NCBI GenBank assembly: GCA_964035575.1
Contig: OZ037899.1
Span: 62,001-126,000 of the forward strand
Length of the DNA stretch: 64,000 nt
Origin: Rhynchopus sp. YZ270_cl-10
Taxonomy: Eukaryota > Euglenozoa > Diplonemea > Diplonemida > Diplonemidae
Reading direction: 5' to 3'
Under the pieces are notes generated by a model. The model saw only the letters and a program-made list of their open reading frames with translations, was not told the origin of the DNA and ran no database searches. The position numbers and the translations under genes are program-made. Below are positions 1 through 8,629 of this stretch, piece after piece (position 1 is the stretch's first letter; each line of letters starts with the position of its first letter).

Positions 1-290
1 CTGACAGGTTACATAGCGTCTCAGCTCAACCTGATTGCAGGCCAAAAAATAATTTTCGGCCAAAATTTTTTTTAAGTTTTTGTTGCCAGAAGCCATATGC
101 TGAAACTTTGCACAGCACACAGTGAGCTGTGCGCCCACAACGGAGGGCCTGTTCTGTGCGCCCACAATGGGGGGTGTTCTGTGCGCCCGACATACCAAAA
201 AATTTTCGTCCAAAAAATTGGGATGTAGTAGCACAGCGCACTTTTCCAATGTAGTAGCACAGCACACCTTGAAAATTGTTATTAGAGTTG
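1..290. repeat. Short GTGCGCCC-rich repeat spacer
   Basis: TTCTGTGCGCCCACAA-type words are repeated around 115-190, and AGTAGCACAGC words around 228-262. No gene is seen. The same spacer opens units B (30119-30408) and C (56670-56959). Confidence 0.6.
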
Positions 291-308
291 AGGGGAAAAA
301 AGAGAAGT

Positions 309-324
309 GCCTCCACCTGGGATT

Positions 325-373
<49 letters not shown>

Positions 374-380
374 AAGAGGC
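309..380 (-). tRNA. tRNA-Phe(GAA)
   Basis: A full cloverleaf on the minus strand with anticodon loop CTGAAGA, reading GAA. The B box is GGTTCAATCCC. The acceptor stem closes except for a U7-U66 pair. A T6 terminator follows on the minus strand (A6 at 296-301). This is the first tRNA gene of the unit. Confidence 0.97.
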
Positions 381-459
381 CTTGTTTTAGGGTATGCATA
401 TTTTTTACACGGCCAACATTTTTTGAACAGGTCAAAGTCAAAGTAGTAGAAAAAGTATT

Positions 460-531
460 GGTCGTGACAGGGCTCGAACCTGGGACCGTTGGCTTATTAG
501 ACCAATGCTCTACCGACTGAGCTACACGACC
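460..531 (-). tRNA. tRNA-Ile(AAU)
   Basis: The anticodon loop CTAATAA gives A34-A35-U36. The stems TTGGT/GCCAA and the acceptor GGTCGTG/CACGACC pair well. The variable loop is short, so this is Ile and not Leu(UAA). T5 follows at 450-454 on the minus strand. Confidence 0.96.
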
Positions 532-603
532 GACAATAATGACGAAAGGAATTGCCTACCTGGGGTGCACACTATTTTTTTCTATTTTGCACAAAACTGT
601 ATT

Positions 604-1215
604 TGCATGACCTCCTCGTACCAATGCTCCGCAACAGCAAAATGGTCAAAAATGCAAAAATGTTGGGAAAATGGGTTATTTGGGTGCTCCTGAATCCATT
701 ATGAGGTTAAACGATGTGATTAGAGCATCAGAAGTATCCTGATCGAGTTGACGAAAATGACCCTATTGTACTGCCATTCCACAAAGGAAAAAATGGTCAA
801 AAAGGCGAAAACGTTGGGAAAATGGGTTGGATTTAGGCGCTCCTGAACGCATTATGAGGTCAGAACCGCAAATTGGAGCACCAGAAGTGCCCTAATCGAG
901 TTGGCGAAAATGACCCACTAAAATGACTTTTGTGCCACCATGCCACGAATGGCAAAATGTTCAAAAATGTGAAAATATTGGGAAAACGGGTTATTCGGCT
1001 GCTCATGAAGCCATTATGAGGTCAGAATCGCCAATTGGAGCATCAGAAGTGTCCTGATAGAGTTGGTTAAAATGACCCAGTAAAATGCCTATTGTACTGC
1101 TATTGCGCAATAGCAAAATGCTCAAAAATGTGAAAACGTTGGGAAAATGGGTCATTTGGATGCTCCTGAACGCATTATGAGGTCAGACTCGCCAATTGGA
1201 CCATCACACACATCC
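604..1215. repeat. Diverged ~160-bp satellite, four units
   Basis: The motif CATTATGAGGT recurs near 700, 850, 1013 and 1176, preceded each time by GCTCCTGAA-like words and followed by GGAGCATCAGAAGTG-like words. The spacing is about 150-165 bp. The same family fills 27600-28250 and, inverted and more diverged, 24316-25795. It is a spacer with no gene. Confidence 0.8.
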
Positions 1216-1308
1216 TCATCGCAGGCACTGCACAATGATGTCAGTTCATATTTTTGTGTGTTTGACTGGCCCAACCAAAAAATAATCAACAAAATATTGC
1301 AAAAAAAT

Positions 1309-1380
1309 GGACATTGAGGGGTTCGAACCCTCGGCCTCCCGTATGCAGAACGGGCGCTCTACCACTGAGCTAAACGCCCC
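1309..1380 (-). tRNA. tRNA-Ala(UGC), C33
   Basis: The anticodon stem CCCGT/ACGGG encloses the loop TCTGCAT, so the anticodon is UGC and position 33 is C instead of the near-universal U. The Ala identity pair G3-U70 is present. Acceptor pairs 4-69, 5-68 and 6-67 do not match (G-G, C-U, G-A). T7 follows at 1301-1307 (minus strand). All copies in the window share these features. Confidence 0.9.
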
Positions 1381-1492
1381 TGATAAATGTCCCTCAAGGA
1401 GAGGTACTTGGGGCACGTTCTGTTCGTCTATTTTGTCAATTTTTTCAAGAACGCAACAAGCCTTGAAATTGACTCTTTCCTTTAAAACGAAT

Positions 1493-1564
1493 GCCCGCCT
1501 AGCTCAGCGGTAGAGCGTTGGACTTTTAATCCAATGGTCGTGGGTTCGATCCCCACGGCGGGTG
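1493..1564 (+). tRNA. tRNA-Lys(UUU)
   Basis: The anticodon loop CTTTTAA lies in the stem TTGGA/TCCAA. The B box is GGTTCGATCCC. The acceptor GCCCGCC pairs with GGCGGGT. A T6 terminator follows within about ten bases. Confidence 0.97.
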
Positions 1565-1643
1565 CCTACTTTTTTGGATCAATTGGATTCTCTTTTTTTT
1601 GTGCTCATTTTCAGGATCTGGGGCGTTGTACTTCCTCAACTAT

Positions 1644-1725
1644 GCTGACGTATCCAAGTGGTTACGGAGGTGGACTTGAAATCCACTGGGCTCTGCCCGC
1701 GCAGGTTCGAACCCTGCCGTCAGCG
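1644..1725 (+). tRNA. tRNA-Ser(UGA)
   Basis: A type II tRNA with a long variable arm. The loop CTTGAAA in the stem GTGGA/TCCAC reads UGA. The acceptor GCTGACG/CGTCAGC pairs perfectly and the discriminator is G, as usual for Ser. Confidence 0.97.
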
Positions 1726-1843
1726 TTCTTTACCTTTTCGTTTGATTTCTGGGATTTATGTTTTTGCCATCAAATGCAAAGATTGAAGATGTGTGTGTGA
1801 CAAAGCTCCAAAAAATATTGAAAACACTTGGAAAAAGAAAAGT

Positions 1844-1914
1844 TCTCCCACGCGGGTTTGAACCGCGGCTACTGGATTCAAAGTCCAGGGTGCTAACCAC
1901 TACACCATAGGAGA
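1844..1914 (-). tRNA. tRNA-Gln(UUG)
   Basis: The loop CTTTGAA in the stem CTGGA/TCCAG reads UUG. The acceptor TCTCCTA/TGGGAGA and the B box GGTTCAAACCC support a normal gene. A T5 run follows on the minus strand. Confidence 0.95.
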
Positions 1915-2016
1915 GATAATCCGGATCCTTTTGTTCACACAACAACGATGGAAAATTTGGTGGTTGCAGGTACACACAAGTACCCCACGTTGATTCTTCG
2001 ATTTAAGTTAATATGA

Positions 2017-2089
2017 GCCTCCCTAGCTCAGTCGGTAGAGCGCAAGGCCCTTAACCTTGTGGTCGCGGGTTCGAGCCCCGCGGGAGGTG
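2017..2089 (+). tRNA. tRNA-Lys(CUU), C33, first gene
   Basis: The stem CAAGG/CCTTG encloses CCCTTAA, so the anticodon is CUU and position 33 is C. An identical gene lies on the other strand at 6991-7063. The acceptor GCCTCCC/GGGAGGT closes, with G1-U72. A T5 run follows. Confidence 0.95.
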
Positions 2090-2308
2090 CTTTTTGTATT
2101 GATACCTGAATTTTTCTGAAATTTTTTTATTTGTTGGAAAACATGGTGTGTCGGTCGTTGTGCAGTGAGCCCGCCATCGTGCGAAATCGTGCCCAAAAAT
2201 TTTTTTTGGTGGTCACAATCGCAATGATTTTTGGTGACCACGCAAGTGATCACTAACGTGTCGTTAAACAAAGTACAAGCTTCGTCCTAAGTACTGACAG
2301 GTAATTAA

Positions 2309-2390
2309 GCGGACGTACCCAAGTGGTTACGGGGCTCGCCTGCTAAGCGAGTGTGCTCTGCATGCGCAAGTTCGAACCTTGCCGTTCGCG
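2309..2390 (+). tRNA. tRNA-Ser(GCU)
   Basis: A type II tRNA with loop CTGCTAA in the stem CTCGC/GCGAG. The acceptor is GCGGACG/CGTTCGC and the discriminator is G. A T6 terminator follows directly. Confidence 0.97.
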
Positions 2391-2644
2391 TTTTTTATAC
2401 ACTGCATCGATCCCTTTTTTCATTCTTTTCTGAACTTTTTCAAACTCAAAAAAAACCTGGCAAAATCTGTTTTATCTTCAGGTCAAGAATCTCCAAGTTA
2501 GGACAGCATTCAAGATGTTTGGTTTTTTTGGTGAGACAACCTTGGAAGTCCTGAAAAATAGTTTCAACACCAAGATGACACACAACGTGGGTTTTTTGCT
2601 CAAAATTAAAATTGGACTCAAAAACTCAAAAAAAATGAAAAATC

Positions 2645-2716
2645 TCCTCCTGTTGGGTTCGAACCAACGACCTGCAGGTTAACAGCCTGACGCGCTACCG
2701 ACTGCGCCAAGGAGGA
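2645..2716 (-). tRNA. tRNA-Asn(GUU), first gene
   Basis: The loop CTGTTAA reads GUU. The acceptor TCCTCCT/AGGAGGA is perfect. The gene is duplicated at 11034-11105 with the same body. A T8 run follows on the minus strand. Confidence 0.96.
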
Positions 2717-2830
2717 TCTGATTGTTAGCGAAGACAGCATTTACATGGGGACCTTATTCAAAACGAAAACACACACAAGGAATGACGGAAACTTATGGCC
2801 GCGTTACGAAGAGAATGCGAGAGAATTCGT

Positions 2831-2902
2831 GGCTCGGTGGTCTAGTGGCATGATTCTCGCTTAGGGTGCGAGAGGTCCGGGGTTCAATTCCCCGCCGAGC
2901 CC
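2831..2902 (+). tRNA. tRNA-Pro(AGG), intact
   Basis: The loop TTAGGGT in CTCGC/GCGAG reads AGG. The acceptor GGCTCGG/CCGAGCC pairs fully and the discriminator is C. This intact gene is the empty-site allele for the element that splits the unit C copy at 59527. Confidence 0.97.
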
Positions 2903-2995
2903 TTGTCTTTTTGGATTTTCATTTTTATTTTTTCGTTTGAAATTCCGTGTTGCTTGCACAAAAGTACCCTTTTTGGATTGTGCCTAAGTATCACC

Positions 2996-3067
2996 TCCCC
3001 TTTAGTACAGTGGTTAGTATACCTGGCTTTCACCCAGGCGACCCGGGTTCAAACCCCGGAGGGGGAA
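2996..3067 (+). tRNA. tRNA-Glu(UUC)
   Basis: The loop CTTTCAC in CCTGG/CCAGG reads UUC. The acceptor TCCCCTT/AGGGGGA closes. The B box is GGTTCAAACCC. A T5 run follows. Confidence 0.96.
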
Positions 3068-3195
3068 TCCTTTTTGATTGCTTTCAAATTTCGGAGCTGT
3101 TTTTTTTGATATTTTCGCATTTCTGAATTTTCAATTTGGCAAAGTTTTGTGACAAAAGGAGGAAATCTAAAAATATTTTGGAATGAACAAAAAGT

Positions 3196-3266
3196 ACTCG
3201 CGGCGGGGATCGAACCCGCAACCTCCGGCGTCGGGAACCGACGCGCTTCCATTGCGCCACGCGAGC
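3196..3266 (-). tRNA. tRNA-Arg(CCG), C33
   Basis: By cloverleaf register the loop is TCCCGAC: anticodon CCG with C at position 33, in a stem with two G-U pairs (TCGGT/GCCGG). The acceptor GCTCGCG/CGCGAGT closes with G1-U72. T5 follows on the minus strand. The register rests on a 5-nt variable loop. Confidence 0.85.
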
Positions 3267-4396
3267 TTATCTTGTTTCCCAAGATCTCAGATTATGGAGA
3301 AGGTTTGGCAGTGTCTAAAAAAGTTCAAAAAGTGATAAAACAGCCAGTGTCCCTTGGTGCATGACTGGTTGTACTGTGGTGGACCCGTGCACTTTCCATA
3401 CAGTCCTATGCCAGAAAACCCACACACAATGGGTTTGCGGGTTTTCTACATCCACTGTACCTGTGCATAAGATAACCCATCGTGAAACTCCCTTGTGCAC
3501 CCGACATACCACCCCTGGCCATATTGGTCAGGCATATTAGTAAGGGTACCTGGTCAGATCTGACCAGACACCTGGTCACAGTGACTGGGCACAGTAGGAA
3601 CCACAGCTGAAATGGGTGGGGGCTTAAAGCCGTGTTCCAGCATGTGGTTCCTCTTTAGGTCCCAGCATGTAGTACACCCGACATACCACAGCCCAGGCCA
3701 TATTGGTAAGGCATATTAGTAGGGGCACCTGGTCACAGTGACTAGGGGGATTCCTAATCGGGCGCACAGGGGGATTCCTAATCGGGCGCACAGGGGGGTC
3801 GGCCCGCAAACCTGATGATCATATTACCTCTGACCAGCGCACCGGCCATACTGACTTACATGTTTATTTACTGGGAATTTTGTGAAGAAATAAACATGTA
3901 AGTCAGGTTGGGTTTATGAACATGTCGTAGTCCCAACCTGACTTACATGGTTATGAAAACACCTGACTTACATGGTTATGAAAAACCTGACTTACATGGT
4001 TATTAACCCAGGGAATTTTGTGAACAAATAAACATGTAAGTCAGGTTTTTCATAAACACGTAAGTTAACCCAAAAACATGTGGCCACCAGAGCGGCCATA
4101 CTGACTTACATGTTTATGAACTGGGATTTTTGTGAACAAATAAACATGTAAGTCAGTATGGGTTTATAAACATGTGAGTCAAATTTTTTTTCGATTGTGA
4201 CGGAAGTTGTGACTGAACTGACTTACTATGTCGAGCAAAAACCCGCATCAGACAAAAAAATTCTTTCTCCACTAAGAATCCTTACACAAGAAAGAGTACA
4301 TATCATTTCCACTTTTTCGTTTTGAACGAGTTTGTGACCGACCTGAAACTGTCCGAAACCATATTGTTTTGCTTTTTCCAATCGCAAAAAGAGAGT
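3267..4396. repeat. Foldback and short-repeat block, no gene
   Basis: This 1.1-kb gap holds inverted and direct short repeats. ACTGACTTACATGTTTAT and its complement occur several times at 3849-4170, so three or more hairpins can form. The palindrome GGTCAGATCTGACC lies near 3552. A 22-bp unit containing TCCTAATCGGGCGCACAGG is repeated near 3748-3796. Copy number of these repeats differs between units A and B. Confidence 0.7.
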
Positions 4397-4466
4397 GCGT
4401 AATCCGGGAATCGAACCCGGGCCGACCCCGTGGCGGGGGGCCATTCTACCACTAGACCAATTACGC
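4397..4466 (-). tRNA. tRNA-Gly(GCC), C33
   Basis: The stem GCCCC/GGGGT encloses CCGCCAC: anticodon GCC with C33. The acceptor GCGTAAT/ATTACGC is perfect and the T-loop stem CCGGG/CCCGG is normal. A T5 run follows on the minus strand. Confidence 0.94.
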
Positions 4467-4582
4467 TACGATATTAGTCGAAATTGTGCTCGAGTTGCCG
4501 CTCGTTGCATAGTTGAAAAATATTTCACAATGTCCCGGGAAATAAAACCCTTTCTGAGATCCCAATAAGTGGGAGTATTCAA

Positions 4583-4654
4583 GCGGTTATGGTTTAGTGG
4601 TTAGAACACCCGTTTGTGGCACGGGAGACCCGAGTTCAATTCTCGGTAACCGCT
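4583..4654 (+). tRNA. tRNA-His(GUG)
   Basis: The loop TTGTGGC in CCCGT/ACGGG reads GUG. The acceptor GCGGTTA/TAACCGC is perfect. A T6 run follows directly. Confidence 0.97.
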
Positions 4655-4741
4655 TTTTTAGCTGTACAATCAACCATTTTCATTTTTTCCAACTCCAAAA
4701 ATATGCAGGCCACATAAAAAATACTATTGCCTAAAGACATG

Positions 4742-4813
4742 GACCGTGTGGCTCAATGGAAGAGCGCCTGACCACGGATCAGGCGGTTGCAGGTTCGAGT
4801 CCTGCCACGGTTG
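4742..4813 (+). tRNA. tRNA-Arg(ACG), C33
   Basis: The stem CCTGA/TCAGG encloses CCACGGA: anticodon ACG with C33 where other eukaryotes have CTACGGA. The acceptor is GACCGTG/CACGGTT. A T7 run follows. Confidence 0.94.
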
Positions 4814-4902
4814 CTTCTTTTTTTAAACAATTTGAACAATTTCAAATTATTTTCATTTTGAAATCGCCCCCCACAAGGAAAACACTTTGCATGAAAGTAA
4901 CA

Positions 4903-4974
4903 GCACTTATGGTATAACGGTTAGTATTCTCGCCTTCCAAGCGAGCGGCCCGGGTTCGACTCCCGGTAAGTGCA
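4903..4974 (+). tRNA. tRNA-Gly(UCC)
   Basis: The loop CTTCCAA in CTCGC/GCGAG reads UCC. The acceptor GCACTTA/TAAGTGC is perfect. A T8 run follows. Confidence 0.97.
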
Positions 4975-5243
4975 GTTCTTTTTTTTAGGGGGAAGCAAAA
5001 TTTTCATGTTCAGAAAATATTTCTGAAATGTCGACTTTTCAAAGAATTTCCAGTTTTCAAGTTTTTCCCAAGATTTTTTAAGGTTCTTCTGGATGGGTTG
5101 ACTGCCAAAAAATCCAAAATTCCTGGGAGACCCCTTCCCACTGGACCCAAATTTGTATCTGTTGTTCCACTGTGATTTCACTTGACACTACCTCACTTTT
5201 TTGTGTTTTCAAAAAAGTTCAAAAAACAATGTTCAAAAAGTTA

Positions 5244-5315
5244 ACCCCGTGCGGGACTCGAACCCGCAACCTTTGGATTCGAAGTCCAACGCGCTATCCA
5301 TTGCGCCAACGGGGC
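5244..5315 (-). tRNA. tRNA-Arg(UCG)
   Basis: The loop CTTCGAA in TTGGA/TCCAA reads UCG. The acceptor GCCCCGT/ACGGGGT closes. A T5 run follows on the minus strand. Confidence 0.97.
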
Positions 5316-5378
5316 CTGATTTGATTTTCATCAGAAAAGAAACGAAACAATGAGTGTGAGCCCTGTACAAAAAAGAAT

Positions 5379-5449
5379 TCCCCGGCCGGGAATTGAACCC
5401 GGGTCTTCCGCGTGACAGGCGGAAATACTGACCTCTATACTACCGAGGA
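5379..5449 (-). tRNA. tRNA-Asp(GUC), first gene
   Basis: The loop CTGTCAC in TCCGC/GCGGA reads GUC. The acceptor is TCCTCGG/CCGGGGA. The same tRNA is encoded again on the plus strand at 29199. A T6 run follows on the minus strand. Confidence 0.97.
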
Positions 5450-5547
5450 TACAATCTTCACTCTGATTTATTTTCGCGGATTAAAATGGTCCAAAATGAG
5501 CACAGAAATGACGAAAATGCACGAAAATTTGTGAACAAAAAATGAAT

Positions 5548-5629
5548 CGCAGTCGGCAGGACTTGAACCTGCGCGGGCAGAGCCCAATGGATTTCTAGTC
5601 CACCTCCGTAACCACTTGGATACGACTGC
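5548..5629 (-). tRNA. tRNA-Ser(AGA)
   Basis: A type II tRNA with loop CTAGAAA, reading AGA. The acceptor GCAGTCG/CGACTGC is perfect and the discriminator is G. It is very similar to Ser(UGA) and Ser(CGA) of this unit outside the acceptor. A T6 run follows on the minus strand. Confidence 0.97.
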
Positions 5630-5706
5630 TGTAATTCTCACCGTTCTTTGTTTTTAGGCAGTCATCTGTTTGAAGAAAATAACCTGGAACACGAAAATGA
5701 AAAAAA

Positions 5707-5790
5707 TCCTCTCGGCCGGAATCGAACCAGCGACCGCTCGATAACCGAGTATTCTACAGTCGAGCGCTCTACCAATTGAGCTACGAGAGG
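5707..5790 (-). tRNA. tRNA-Tyr(GUA) with 11-nt intron
   Basis: The anticodon stem CTCGA/TCGAG encloses CTGTAGA followed by the 11-nt intron ATACTCGGTTA placed just 3' of position 38. The acceptor CCTCTCG/CGAGAGG is perfect. Trypanosome tRNA-Tyr also has an 11-nt intron, which supports the euglenozoan placement. It is the only intron-containing tRNA gene seen here. Units A and B have the same intron. Confidence 0.96.
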
Positions 5791-5913
5791 TTCTACAACT
5801 GTCATTGTTTCCACAGAAGCCCATAATTTTTTTTGACTCAAATTTTTTTTTTGCCACGCAAACCTGTAGAAATTTGCACCCCATGTATTTCTTAATGATA
5901 CGATAATATCAAG

Positions 5914-5986
5914 GCGAGGTTGGCGCAGTCGGGAGCGCGTAGGTCCCATAATCCTAAGGTCGTCAGTTCGATCCTGGCACCTCGCA
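5914..5986 (+). tRNA. tRNA-Met(CAU), elongator, C33
   Basis: The loop is CCCATAA: anticodon CAU with C33. The acceptor GCGAGGT/ACCTCGC starts G1-C72 and the T loop is TTCGATC, so this is the elongator. The anticodon stem has a U31-U39 mismatch. The initiator lies at 28700. A T7 run follows. Confidence 0.93.
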
Positions 5987-6073
5987 CTTTTTTTGTGTGT
6001 CTTTTTTCCTTTGTGTGGGATTTTCAGCAAAATTTCCACCTTCATGCTAAATGCATTGAAGCCCTAAATCATG

Positions 6074-6144
6074 GGCCCTATGGTGTAGCGGTAGCACTAT
6101 GGATTCCAAATCCATCAACGGCGGTTCGATTCCGTCTAGGGTCA
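6074..6144 (+). tRNA. tRNA-Trp(CCA)
   Basis: The loop TTCCAAA in ATGGA/TCCAT reads CCA. The acceptor GGCCCTA/TAGGGTC closes with one G-U. A T7 run follows. Confidence 0.97.
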
Positions 6145-6226
6145 TTTCTTTTTTTACACACTTTCCTTTCTGTGTTGTCTTGAAAAACTTCTTCGCAGGA
6201 GAAACAGCAAAAGCATCTTAATCAGC

Positions 6227-6298
6227 GGCGATTTAGCTCAGTGGCAGAGCATTGGTCTTGTAAACCAAGGGTCGGGGGTTCGATCCCCCCAGTTGCCT
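6227..6298 (+). tRNA. tRNA-Thr(UGU)
   Basis: The loop CTTGTAA in TTGGT/ACCAA reads UGU. The acceptor is GGCGATT/AGTTGCC. The B box is GGTTCGATCCC. A T6 run lies at 6303-6308. Confidence 0.97.
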
Positions 6299-6395
6299 TT
6301 CTATTTTTTGGTGATGTGATGTGATGTGGTTGTGCTGAAGAAGCAGCAACTGAGCACTGGATGTGGCAGGCAGAAACGCAGAAGGGAGATGGCCT

Positions 6396-6681
6396 GGCCA
6401 TGCTCCAGTACAGGCACGAGCGAGTGCTCACAGAATGGCCTCCAAAAACCAACACAGAATGGAATGGCTGGAGACTTATAGGCTTACTGTAAGGATTTGT
6501 TAGGAGTGGAAAAATGCTTACATTGTGACTGAGAAAATGATCCGAAAATTCAATACCCGGTCAGGAGTTTTTTTTTCCACTCCTAACAAATTCTTGAGGA
6601 AATCTGAATTATGGATTGCTAAAGATTTCCCAGCCATTCCATTCTGTGCTGGATTCCACCATTCTGTACTGGTGAGTCGCC
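6396..6681. mobile_element. Short deleted member of the GGCCAT/GGCGACT foldback family
   Basis: The left end GGCCATGCTCCAGTACAG and the right end, read on the other strand as GGCGACTCACCAGTACAG, match the ends of the two large tRNA-interrupting elements. The inside holds CACAGAATGG words and the shared AAATTCAATACC segment. No target duplication is visible at the ends. A ~50-bp imperfect direct repeat flanks the element (about 6342 and 6682). The unit B version is 408 bp (36516-36923), so one of them was rearranged internally. Confidence 0.7.
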
Positions 6682-6990
6682 AAGAAGCGGCAGCTGAGCA
6701 CACTGGACATGCCCAGAAAGGAGATAAGTTGTGGGGCTGAAACGTGCTATCCCCAGCAAAAGGGTCTGGCACTTTTCGTGAGTGGAAGCAGTTCACACCT
6801 GGTTGAACGCAAAACCTACACCGGTCGGTGGGAGCCTGTGTTGGTTCGGAAAACACATATTTTCACCCAAATTCCACTCTCAACTTGCCAACGAAACAGA
6901 ACTGAGATCAAGTGGAGGAAATATTTTTTGGTTTTCATTTGCCTCAAAATCTCAGAAACCTGCAAAATCGTAAACATTCAAAAAGAAAAG

Positions 6991-7063
6991 CACCTCCCGC
7001 GGGGCTCGAACCCGCGACCACAAGGTTAAGGGCCTTGCGCTCTACCGACTGAGCTAGGGAGGC
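6991..7063 (-). tRNA. tRNA-Lys(CUU), C33, second gene
   Basis: The same tRNA body as 2017-2089 on the opposite strand, again with loop CCCTTAA (C33). A T5 run follows on the minus strand. Confidence 0.95.
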
Positions 7064-7171
7064 TCACATTCATTTAAACCAAAGAATCATTGTGGGGGGT
7101 GGTCATGCAGAAAAGTCTCTTGTCCTAAATTTGACCACCCCAGAGAAAAAGAAAGAAGGTAAAACTATTAG

Positions 7172-7244
7172 GCCCGTGTAGCCCAATGGATAAGGCGTTC
7201 GCTTCCTAAGCGAAAGATTGTGGGTTCGATCCCCACCATGGGTA
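7172..7244 (+). tRNA. tRNA-Arg(CCU)
   Basis: The loop TTCCTAA in TTCGC/GCGAA reads CCU. The acceptor GCCCGTG/CATGGGT closes with two G-U pairs. A T5 run follows. Confidence 0.96.
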
Positions 7245-7364
7245 TTCTCTTTTTCACTGGGAAGTGAAAATATGAAAAATCATTTTTCAAGATTCTCTCA
7301 CCATCTTGGGATTTTGGTGACAACAAAGATATGGCAAAATACTTTCACAAAAATACACTTTTCC

Positions 7365-7553
7365 AACACGGATGCTGCCAGATCTGGCCAGATTTGGGGG
7401 CCAATTTCCCAGATCTGGCTCGTTTTCCAGATGTGGAGATCTTGTTTCCAGATCTGGCCAGATCTGGCCAGATCTGGGAATCTGGGAAAATCTTTTTTTC
7501 AAAAAAAAAAAAAAAACCCCCCAGATCTGGCCAGATCTGGCAGCATCCGTGTT
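7365..7553. mobile_element. 189-bp MITE-like foldback insertion, absent from unit B
   Basis: The two ends are inverted repeats beginning AACACGGATGCTGCCAGATC. The inside is built from CCAGATCTGGCCAGATCTGG words and an A16 run at 7501-7516. Unit B has the uninterrupted sequence ACTTTTCCAAACTTCC near 37601, so this is an insertion. Only CC (or TTCC, depending on where the end is drawn) is duplicated. There is no coding capacity. Confidence 0.85.
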
Positions 7554-7650
7554 CCAAACTTCCTCATCTTGGGATTTTGGTGGTCGAAAAGATGTGGACA
7601 TAATTTTTCTAAACAATTCCCAAGCAAGAAAAGTACCTGAATAAAAAGAG

Positions 7651-7722
7651 GGGCTCAGCAGGGAATCGAACCCTGGACCTCTCGCACCCGAAGCGAGAAT
7701 CATGCCACTAGACCACTAAGCC
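7651..7722 (-). tRNA. tRNA-Pro(CGG)
   Basis: The loop TTCGGGT in CTCGC/GCGAG reads CGG. The acceptor is GGCTTAG/CTGAGCC. It is nearly identical to Pro(UGG) at 29562. A T5 run follows on the minus strand. Confidence 0.97.
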
Positions 7723-7816
7723 ACTGATTATTTTCTTCATCCAGATTTACATGATGGCGTTAATATTCAAAAGTCAGAAATTCTTCTCTCCAAAACTTGG
7801 TCTAAAAAAAGTATTT

Positions 7817-7887
7817 TCCGCTGCGGGGAATTGAACCCCGGTCTGCCGGGTGAGAGCCGGCTGTTCTAACCACTATACTACAGCGGA
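7817..7887 (-). tRNA. tRNA-Glu(CUC)
   Basis: The loop CTCTCAC in GCCGG/CCGGC reads CUC. The acceptor TCCGCTG/CAGCGGA is perfect. A T7 run follows on the minus strand. Confidence 0.97.
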
Positions 7888-7978
7888 TCTGATAGTAGGC
7901 AAAACTATTATCTGCATGGGGACATCTTTTCGATCGTTGCATTGAACGAAAATGTGAAGGAAAGTTGAAAAAGAAATT

Positions 7979-8050
7979 ACAGCTAGTCGGGATTGAACCG
8001 ACGATCTCTCGCGTGTGAGGCGAGCGTCCTAACCACTAGACGATAGCTGC
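7979..8050 (-). tRNA. tRNA-Val(CAC)
   Basis: The loop CTCACAC in CTCGC/GCGAG reads CAC. The acceptor is GCAGCTA/TAGCTGT. A T5 run follows on the minus strand. Confidence 0.97.
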
Positions 8051-8629
8051 TACAATAATGACCGGAACTGTTTTCCACAAGAGGTGGGTTTTCTGCGGAA
8101 AAATGGTAATAACGTGACGAGAGTGGGGTTTGAACCCACGCCTCCGAAGAGACCAGGGCCTAAACCTGGCCATATTCCAGTACAGCCTGGTGCGAATACG
8201 CACATTCTGGACCCCAAAATGTAAGCACATTCTGGAAACGAAAACCAAGCACATTCTGGAATAGCCGGGGCCTTATAGCCGTGTTCCAGACTGTGCTTGG
8301 TTTTCGTTTCCAGAATGTGCTTGGTTTTCAGAAAAATAACGATTTCCAGAATGTGCTTGCATTTTGGTTTCAGAATGTGCTTGCATTTTTTTGAGAATAG
8401 GGTCCGGATATTCAATACCTGGGTCAGAAATTTTCCGGTATTTTCCTGCAGTGAAATCCTTAAGGAAAAGTGAATTCTGGATCCTTAAGGAATTCCCAGC
8501 CATTCCAGAATGTACTTGCATCTCAGAAAAGTGCACTTTTTCGTTAAAAACCAAAAAGTGCACTTTTCTCAGATGCAAGCACATTCTGGAATGGCTGGGA
8601 ATTCCTGAGCAATCCAGAATTCACTTTTC

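Noticed and set aside
26-520. Open frames of 60-130 codons over tRNA genes, with peptides such as GFEPTT or GIEPATS
   Set aside because: The recurring motif is the translated T arm of minus-strand tRNA genes. The frames have no homology I recognise, and tRNA genes explain the sequence.
460-531. Reading the CTAATAA loop as Leu(UAA)
   Set aside because: Cloverleaf register puts AAU in the anticodon, and the long variable arm of Leu is absent, so it is Ile(AAU).
1309-1380. Reading Ala(UGC) as Cys(GCA) by shifting the loop one base to restore U33
   Set aside because: The shift breaks the CCCGT/ACGGG stem, and the G3-U70 pair supports Ala. A proper Cys gene exists at 11708.
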